A DNA stretch of 64,000 bases. Origin: Oscillospiraceae bacterium. Its GTDB lineage: Bacteria > Bacillota > Clostridia > Saccharofermentanales > Fastidiosipilaceae. Both the position numbers and the translations under genes were made by a program. Shown in pieces: positions 57,596 through 64,000 of this stretch. The stretch lies in the NCBI GenBank assembly GCA_028704415.1, contig JAQWFM010000004.1, positions 1 through 64,000 on the forward strand, given 5' to 3'. Each line of letters begins with the position of its first letter. Position 1 is the stretch's first letter. A model generated the notes under the pieces. The model was not told the origin of the DNA, made no database searches, and saw nothing but the letters and a program-made list of their open reading frames with translations.

Positions 57596-59008
57596 CTATC
57601 CAATCATTAAGGTTTCAGGGGGGTATTCGATCCGTTCATTGCGGCTGGCGGCATGCTGCGACAAGGCCATGACCAAAGCTATCGGGCCAATCCGGCCGAT
57701 GAACATATCTGCCAGGATAACCAGCCGGGCAGGCTGACCCAGCCTGGCGGTCAGCCCGGTCGTCATACCGACCGTCCCTAACGCAGAAGCGGTTTCATAT
57801 AGCAGATCCGGCAGGGCTTCACCCAAAAGGCCACGGCCTTCTGCCAGTATAATCAATGCAACCGAGATAAACCAGATGACGACTATCATGTGAATAACCG
57901 CTAAAGCCCGCATGAGCGTTTGATTTGGTATTGTCCGGCTTCCTACCTTAATCTGTCGGCGCCCGGATAAGGTACTGAACACGGCTAACCACACTACGGC
58001 TACGGTAACCGTCATAATGCCGCCAGCCGTACTGCCCGGGGCGCCGCCAATCAGCATGATGACACTGCTGATGATTTTGGTTGATCCATTCAAGCTGGCC
58101 TGTGGCAGGGAGGCAAAGCCGGCTGATCCGGATGATACCGCCTGAAAAAGCGAGGCCAGCCATTTTTGAGCCGGTGAAAATTGGCCAAGCGTCAGGTTAT
58201 GCTCTGCTTCAGTCAGGTAAAAAAGCAACGTGGCCATGACGATCATACCGCCTTGAGACCACAGCGCCAGCCTGGTTTGCAACCGCAGCGGCCGCCGGTA
58301 CCCCCGCCGGAAGTGCCTGATTTTTTGCCAGATATCCTGCCAGGCCATAAAGCCCAGTCCGCCGGCTTGCAGTAAGACCATCACCGTTAGATTCAAGGGG
58401 TAATGGCCCACGTAATTCTCCAAACTGCGATCCCCAATAATATCAACCCCGGCACTGCAAAAAGCAGACACCGCATGAAAGATACCGTAAAAGAAGGCCC
58501 GGCCTAAACTGACGCCCTCAACCGTAAAGATCACGGTCATGATCACCGCGGCCGCCCCCTCCATCAGGAGGGCAAAGCGCAGCACAAAGTTAACCAGCCG
58601 GACCAGGCCATGAAAATCGGTCAGGTTAAACACGGCTTGAATAGCCAGACGGTCATGGAAGGTAATCTTTTGGCGAAATTGGGCCAGAAAGTAGATGTAA
58701 TAGGTAATGATACTCAAGCCACCGACTTGAATCAACAGCAGCAGGATTAATTTACCCCAGACAGACCAGGTAGACGCTGCGGGAACCGTCATCAGGCCGG
58801 TGACACAAATAGCAGAGGCGGCAGTAAATAAGGCATCTGCAAACCTGACTTGCTGTCCGGAGGCATGGGACCAGGGCAGCGCCAACAGCACCGCTCCCAA
58901 AAGGATGAGCAGCATGAAGCTTAGCAAAATCAAGGCCAGCGGATGGGGGTGGCGGCGAGTCCACTTTAATCTGGAGAAAAAATCCGGCCCGGTTTTCAAC
59001 ATACACAA
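57596..59008 (-). CDS. ktrB: K+ transporter membrane subunit, TrkH/KtrB family
   Basis: FTAASAICVTGLMTVPAAS, FHAVSAFCSAGVDIIGD, QAVSSGSAGFASLP, IGGAPGSTAGGIMTVT, YETASALGTVGMTTGLT (four pore-loop repeats). Confidence 0.95.
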   Translation of the reverse strand: MCMLKTGPDFFSRLKWTRRHPHPLALILLSFMLLILLGAVLLALPWSHASGQQVRFADALFTAASAICVTGLMTVPAASTWSVWGKLILLLLIQVGGLSIITYYIYFLAQFRQKITFHDRLAIQAVFNLTDFHGLVRLVNFVLRFALLMEGAAAVIMTVIFTVEGVSLGRAFFYGIFHAVSAFCSAGVDIIGDRSLENYVGHYPLNLTVMVLLQAGGLGFMAWQDIWQKIRHFRRGYRRPLRLQTRLALWSQGGMIVMATLLFYLTEAEHNLTLGQFSPAQKWLASLFQAVSSGSAGFASLPQASLNGSTKIISSVIMLIGGAPGSTAGGIMTVTVAVVWLAVFSTLSGRRQIKVGSRTIPNQTLMRALAVIHMIVVIWFISVALIILAEGRGLLGEALPDLLYETASALGTVGMTTGLTARLGQPARLVILADMFIGRIGPIALVMALSQHAASRNERIEYPPETLMIG

Positions 59009-59128
59009 AAGCCCTCAGCATTACTAACACGATATTTGACCTTTATTATAGCAAAAATGCTGCGTGACCGGCTGGCGTGGGCAGCCTGATTGATTTACGC
59101 TACAATATATAAAGCTTGAGGTGAAACT

Positions 59129-60094
59129 ATGACGCTGCAGCAACTTAAATATGTGATTGAAATTGTCAATGCCGGCTCCATCAATGAAGCGGCACGGCGG
59201 CTTTTCATTACCCAGCCCAGCTTATCCGGGGCGGTAAAAGAACTGGAAAAAGAGTTAAACATCCGGATTTTTTCCCGTACGGCCCGCGGCATCACCCTGA
59301 CGGAAGAAGGCGCAGAGTTTTTAAGCTATGCCCGCCAGGTTATTGAACAGGCTGATTTGCTGGAGCAGCGTTATTTAAACAAAAAACCCCGGCGGCAGTT
59401 ATGCACCATTTCTACCCAGCATTATGCCTTTGCGGTCAATGCTTTTGTCCGTCTCATCCAGGATTGTGAGACAGACGAATATGAGTTCACTTTACGGGAG
59501 ACCCGGACCTATGAGATTATTGAAGATGTCCGCAACCTCCGCAGTGAAATCGGCGTGTTGTATCTGAGCCCGTTTAACCGGCAAGTCATCCTGAAATTAC
59601 TCAAGGAAAACCGGCTGCAGTTTCACCCGCTGTTTGAGGCGCAGCCCCATGTCTTTATCAGCCGGGAGCATCCGCTGGCTGACCGGACCAGGGTCAGTCT
59701 GGATGAATTAGCCCCCTACCCTTACCTGTCCTTTGAACAAGGCGAATATAATTCGTTTTATTTTTCCGAAGAACTGCTGAGCACGGCCGTACATCCCAAA
59801 GCCATCCATGTCACGGACCGGGCCACGCTGTTTAATCTGGTGATCGGCCTGCAGGGCTATACCATATCCAGCGGGGTGCTCAGTACGGATTTAAACGGGG
59901 ATAATATCATTTCTGTCCCCCTGCAGTCAGATGAAAAAATGCTGGTAGGCTACATTTTAGCGGACAAAATTCAACTAAGTACTGAAGCTAAATTGTACAT
60001 TAGCCAACTGCAAGACGTCATCCGCCAGGGCGGCTTGCCCCTGTGTGAACCCGACGCCAGGCTGACAGCTGTAGATAATGGAGGCAAAGCTTAA
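59129..60094 (+). CDS. LysR-family transcriptional regulator
   Basis: MTLQQLKYVIEIVNAGSINEAARRLFITQPSLSGAVKELEKELNIRIFSRTARGITLTEEGAEFL. Confidence 0.95.
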   Translation: MTLQQLKYVIEIVNAGSINEAARRLFITQPSLSGAVKELEKELNIRIFSRTARGITLTEEGAEFLSYARQVIEQADLLEQRYLNKKPRRQLCTISTQHYAFAVNAFVRLIQDCETDEYEFTLRETRTYEIIEDVRNLRSEIGVLYLSPFNRQVILKLLKENRLQFHPLFEAQPHVFISREHPLADRTRVSLDELAPYPYLSFEQGEYNSFYFSEELLSTAVHPKAIHVTDRATLFNLVIGLQGYTISSGVLSTDLNGDNIISVPLQSDEKMLVGYILADKIQLSTEAKLYISQLQDVIRQGGLPLCEPDARLTAVDNGGKA

Positions 60095-60096
60095 GT

Positions 60097-61077
60097 ATGA
60101 CCAGTCAACATCCGGGTCCGGCAGCTCAGTCCGGTCTTGTTTTAAGTTCAGCGCTGCTGACCCTGGAAGCAGAACCGCGGGGAGCTCAATTGCTTCAAAT
60201 CAGGCGGAAAACTGACGGCAGGTCGCTTTTATGGCCAGGCGGCAAAGCCCCCTGGCAGGAACGTTCGCCGCTTTTATTCCCTTTTACCGGCCGTTTAGCC
60301 GGCGGGACTTACCGCTGGCAGGGGCAGGCTTATCCCATGCCTCTGCATGGCTTTGCCAAAGATCTGGATTTTGACCTGCTGCCTTCGCCTCCGGATCAGC
60401 TGTGCTTCCAGCTGACCGACAGCGCGGCCACCAGAAGCAGCTATCCGTTCGCGTTCACTTTGCGGGTAAGCTATCAGTTGGCGGGAGGATCCCTTTTGAC
60501 CCGCATTGAAGTCAGCAATCCGCAAGCCCAGGGCGCCCTGATTTTTGCGCTTGGCGCTCATCCGGGGTTTATGCTGCCGCCTGGCAGTACCTTGGAGCAG
60601 TGGCAGCTATATCTGCCGCAGGCCTCAGCCAGTCAGACCGAGCAGATGCTAATCTCAGCTGACGGGCTTTGGTCTGGCCGCAAGCCCAGCCAGGTTTTGC
60701 CGGCGCGGCCGGGTTTGCCCGGCAGTGTAATCCCGTTAACTGAGAGCCTTTTTGACGTGGATGGGATCTTTTTATCCGGACAAGGTCAGCGCGTCCTGCT
60801 GGAGCCGCGAGATACATCGGTTTTCAGCTCGACCTCCGCCTTGCCTCAGCCCTGGCTGACCCTGGACTTTGAGGGTTTCCGCTACCTGGGCATCTGGCAG
60901 CCCGCAAGGTCCCACGCCCCTTTCCTGTGTTTAGAGCCCTGGAGCGCCATGTGCGGCCGAAATGAAACTCAGGAAGAGCTCAGCCGGATGCCGGACCGCT
61001 GCCGGCTGGAGCCCGGTCAAAAGGCAATTTTCAGCTGGCGGGCCAGCTGGCAAGAGGCCTGGCTGAAGCTCACTTAA
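60097..61077 (+). CDS. Aldose 1-epimerase family protein
   Basis: RSLLWPGGKAPWQERSPLLFPFTGRLAGGTYRWQGQAYPMPLHGFAKDLDF, FALGAHPGFMLPP, CLEPWSAMCG. Confidence 0.9.
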   Translation: MTSQHPGPAAQSGLVLSSALLTLEAEPRGAQLLQIRRKTDGRSLLWPGGKAPWQERSPLLFPFTGRLAGGTYRWQGQAYPMPLHGFAKDLDFDLLPSPPDQLCFQLTDSAATRSSYPFAFTLRVSYQLAGGSLLTRIEVSNPQAQGALIFALGAHPGFMLPPGSTLEQWQLYLPQASASQTEQMLISADGLWSGRKPSQVLPARPGLPGSVIPLTESLFDVDGIFLSGQGQRVLLEPRDTSVFSSTSALPQPWLTLDFEGFRYLGIWQPARSHAPFLCLEPWSAMCGRNETQEELSRMPDRCRLEPGQKAIFSWRASWQEAWLKLT

Positions 61078-61960
61078 GCCGCGCGGCCAGGAGCTGGTGC
61101 CAGATGATTTCCGGGCGGCTGCAGCAGCGGCCGCGGGCAGCCTGCAGCGCCAGGGGTCTGGCGCTGCGCATAGCGTAGGCCAGGACCTGCGGCAGGGAGA
61201 GCATGCCGCAGTCATTATCACTGTCGCCAAATACCGCCGTCTCCTGCAGCGCAATCCCTAAGTGCTTTGCCAGGATCTGCAGGGAGCGGCCTTTATCCGC
61301 CGCCGGGGGAATCAGATCCAGCCAGCCATTGGCGTAGGTCAGGCGGGCGCTTTCGCCCACCTGCCGGCGCCAGTCGGCCAGGATCAGATCCACGCGCCGG
61401 TCCGACAGGTCACCGGACAGCGGCATGGAGATTTTAAGCTTTTGATCGGGCACGGCCGCTAAATCCGGCACCGGTGCAATGTCAAACCCCACCACCTCCT
61501 GCATATACCACAGGATTGCTTCATCCCCTGCCTGGCAGTAGGCCTGCCGGACGCCCGACAGCACAATGTGCGGCTGCCTGCTGCTCTGGCACATCCGCGC
61601 GATGATCGACTGAGCGACCGAATCCGGAAAGCTGACCCAATCCAGCATCCGGCCATTGCAGTACAGTAAGGAACCGTTTTCCGCGATGTAGCTGATCTGA
61701 TCTGCCAGGCGGCCGAATAAGCGGCGCAGATTGGCATACTGTCTGCCGCTGGCGGCAACAAAGTCACCGCCACTTTCCAGCCAGCGGGCCAGCAGTTCCA
61801 GGTGCTGCGGCTCTATCGCCTGCGCCTGCGGCCGCAATAAGGTGCCGTCCAGGTCACTGGCCAGCAGCCGGATCGGCACCGGCCAGGCAGGCAGGCGGTC
61901 CTGCTGACTGCAGTCAGGGGCAGGCGACGGTCCTGGGGGGCTTCCGGGCAGCAGACTCAT
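61070..61960 (-). CDS. Cof-type HAD-IIB family hydrolase
   Basis: RLLASDLDGTLLRPQ, FVAASGRQYANLRRLF, YIAENGSLLY, DKGRSLQILAKHLGI, VFGDSDNDCGML. Confidence 0.92.
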   Translation of the reverse strand: MSLLPGSPPGPSPAPDCSQQDRLPAWPVPIRLLASDLDGTLLRPQAQAIEPQHLELLARWLESGGDFVAASGRQYANLRRLFGRLADQISYIAENGSLLYCNGRMLDWVSFPDSVAQSIIARMCQSSRQPHIVLSGVRQAYCQAGDEAILWYMQEVVGFDIAPVPDLAAVPDQKLKISMPLSGDLSDRRVDLILADWRRQVGESARLTYANGWLDLIPPAADKGRSLQILAKHLGIALQETAVFGDSDNDCGMLSLPQVLAYAMRSARPLALQAARGRCCSRPEIIWHQLLAARLK

Positions 61961-63942
61961 GGGCGTCGGAGCGTCCGGCTGTGCCGCGTGGCCGCCGATT
62001 CCTTAAGCCTGCCGCGGCGGTAGGCGTCAATCAGCTGCTGCAGATCGTGAATACGTTCTTCTAGCTCCCGGCCCTGGTCAGTATCTGCAATTCTGAGCCG
62101 CTGGGGCATCACCCGCACCACTTTGATCCGGGGCGTATAGCTGCCCATATCGCTCTCAATCTGGGTAAAATTGTAGTGCTCGGCCAGGGACAAGGTATGG
62201 GAATCAAAAATCAGGGTGTAGCCTGCTATACCGGTTTTGGGCTGGTAAGCTTTGGAGATGCCGCCGTCAATCACAAAAAGTTTACCGTTAGCCTTGACCG
62301 GCGATTCGCCATCTTTGATTTTGACCGGCACATGACCGTTTACGATATGGGAAACCGCCGGATCCAGGCCAAACTCCGCAAAGATCCGGTCGCAGATCTC
62401 CTCCTCCTGCGACAATTTATAATAAGGGTTAAAGACTTCTTTTTTTTGCTCCGGGTCATCCAGAAAATAGTTTTCAAAGGTAGCCATTTTGCTCTTGCCA
62501 AACATCGGCGAAGCCGCCCCGCACCACAGATACCACATAAAATCCTGGGCGTCGCGGCGGACCTGGCGGTCACGCACTTCATAGTAAGCCTGGGTGATGG
62601 TTTCGCCAATCACATCCAGCAGGGCCCGGCCGGAGACCTGGCGGCCGCCGAGATTAAGCTGCATAAAGCTGCCGTCCGGGTTCAGGGGGATGCAGCCGTG
62701 AAAGAGCAGGTTATGGTTGACGATTTTATAGGGCTGCCCGTGAGCATACAAAAAGGCGACATGACGCTGCAGCCGTTCGCTATGCAAAAATGAAGCCTCG
62801 ATGGCCTTCATCAGGTCTTCCTCACGGGAGGTGAGCGCCAGCGGATGCTCCGGGTCAATGGTGGGGAAGTTGGTATCTTTGAGGGGATAAGCCTTGCCCC
62901 CGCTCTCATAGACGCCGCGGTGAAAGTCCGTTTTAAGCAGGACATTGCGCTCATCCATCTGATATTCAGGGTGGCGCTGGATCAGCTGTCCCTCCAGCTT
63001 AAATAAAATGACCGCTATGGCTTTTTGCATCCGGGCAGCTGACTGCCGGTCGATGGAGTCATATAAATTGGTGTCCAGCTGATGTGTCGTAAAGCAGGCA
63101 CAGGGATCGTCACGGTAAGTCTCCTCCGCAAAGTCGGACAGCGCCCGCAGGTTTAACGCGTAGCCATCCTCCAGCGCGTCAATATTGGAGTAGCTCAGGG
63201 CGATGCGCAGCACCGAGCACATGCAGACCCGGGAGCCCGCGGCCGCCCCCATCCATTCCACGTCATGGTTGCCCCACTGGATGTCCACCCGGTCAAAATC
63301 AATCAGCTCCTCCATGATGGTGTGCGGGCCTTTGCCCCGGTCAAAGATGTCGCCAATGATATGCAGATAGTTGACGCAGATTTTTTGAATCAGCTCACAC
63401 AGCGACAGGATAAAGTCCTCACTGCTGCCGCTGTCAATGATAAAGGCGATGATCTGATTGACATAACGGTCCCGGTCAAAATCGCCGGTACCAATATAGA
63501 GCAGTTCATTAATCAGCGGCGCGTACTCCCGGGGCATCTTGCGGGTGACGTCCTCCCGCGCGTATTTGGCGGAGATATAGCGGCAAAGGTCTGTCAGGCG
63601 AATGATGGTTATCCTGGTCCATTCATTGCTGTCACGGCCGCTGTCATGCAGCAGGCTGAGGACCTTGTGCGGGTCATAGACCAGATTGGCCAGCTGATTT
63701 TGCTCTTGCTGGGGCAGGATATTGCCGTACAGTTCCCTGATTTTGGTGCGAATGTTGCCGGAAGCCGAGCGCATCAGGTGAATGAACGCGCCGTCTTCGC
63801 CATGCAGATCACTGAAAAAGTACTCCGTGCCTTTAGGCAGTTCATTCAGGGCTTGCAGGCGCAGGATCTCGCCCTGGGCCAGACGGATGTTGGGGTAGGC
63901 CCGGGCCAGCAGCCGCAGATACTTATCATTGGATTGGCTCAT
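61957..63942 (-). CDS. fbp: Fructose-1,6-bisphosphatase class III
   Basis: YFFSDLHGEDGAFIHLMRSASGNIRTKI, HIIGDIFDRGKGPHTIMEELIDFDRVDIQWGNHDVEWMGAAAG, HIVNGHVPVKIKDGESPVKANGKLFVIDGGISKAYQPKTGIAGYTLI. Confidence 0.97.
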   Translation of the reverse strand: MSQSNDKYLRLLARAYPNIRLAQGEILRLQALNELPKGTEYFFSDLHGEDGAFIHLMRSASGNIRTKIRELYGNILPQQEQNQLANLVYDPHKVLSLLHDSGRDSNEWTRITIIRLTDLCRYISAKYAREDVTRKMPREYAPLINELLYIGTGDFDRDRYVNQIIAFIIDSGSSEDFILSLCELIQKICVNYLHIIGDIFDRGKGPHTIMEELIDFDRVDIQWGNHDVEWMGAAAGSRVCMCSVLRIALSYSNIDALEDGYALNLRALSDFAEETYRDDPCACFTTHQLDTNLYDSIDRQSAARMQKAIAVILFKLEGQLIQRHPEYQMDERNVLLKTDFHRGVYESGGKAYPLKDTNFPTIDPEHPLALTSREEDLMKAIEASFLHSERLQRHVAFLYAHGQPYKIVNHNLLFHGCIPLNPDGSFMQLNLGGRQVSGRALLDVIGETITQAYYEVRDRQVRRDAQDFMWYLWCGAASPMFGKSKMATFENYFLDDPEQKKEVFNPYYKLSQEEEICDRIFAEFGLDPAVSHIVNGHVPVKIKDGESPVKANGKLFVIDGGISKAYQPKTGIAGYTLIFDSHTLSLAEHYNFTQIESDMGSYTPRIKVVRVMPQRLRIADTDQGRELEERIHDLQQLIDAYRRGRLKESAATRHSRTLRRP

Positions 63943-63959
63943 GATTAAGCAGCTCCTTT

Positions 63960-64000
63960 TTATTCATCCAGTTTCAGAACACTCATAAAAGCTTCCTGCG
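63960..64000 (-). CDS. C-terminal end of a gene running off the right edge (...QEAFMSVLKLDE*)
   Basis: Minus-strand frame ending in TAA (63960-63962), open to the window edge; frame choice is a guess. Confidence 0.35.
   Translation of the reverse strand, partial: QEAFMSVLKLDE

Overview
The window is gene-dense chromosomal DNA, most likely from a Clostridia-like Firmicute (Prp-type L27 processing, rnpM/ylxQ, YfmF/YfmH, DUF4364). I saw no rRNA, CRISPR array, phage or transposon. The left part (minus strand) is the classic rimP-nusA-rnpM-ylxQ-infB-rbfA-nrnA-truB-ribF operon running into M16-peptidase-like genes, lgt and rodA. Then come mscL, ilvN-ilvC, a feoA-feoA-feoB locus, rubredoxin, the yhbY/obgE/rpmA/prp/rplU cluster, ilvE, an ApbE/lipoprotein/Gx-transporter/NusG-II redox-type cluster, an NCS2 permease, a KimA-like permease, a T-box-preceded CstA transporter, an Fe-ADH, a rhodanese/ArsR/TrxR-like module, tRNA-Leu, a frameshifted XRE regulator, PPK2, ferritin-like/VIT1, a GH2 + sugar ABC + LacI locus, KtrAB, LysR, an aldose epimerase, a HAD hydrolase and class III FBPase. 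Most notable candidates: (1) two-repeat lipoprotein next to ApbE whose repeats end in divergent flavinylation-like motifs (DALSTVT / DLLSSVT); (2) a candidate persulfide-sensing module (SqrR/BigR-like dithiol ArsR, divergent rhodanese, and a TrxR-like flavoprotein without CxxC); (3) an in-frame RibF-YfmF fusion next to a YfmH homologue whose HxxEH zinc motif reads HFMEY; (4) TruB without a canonical start codon for its conserved N-terminus; (5) a T-box leader in front of a CstA-family transporter. All calls come from reading the sequence and family knowledge; no searches were run.
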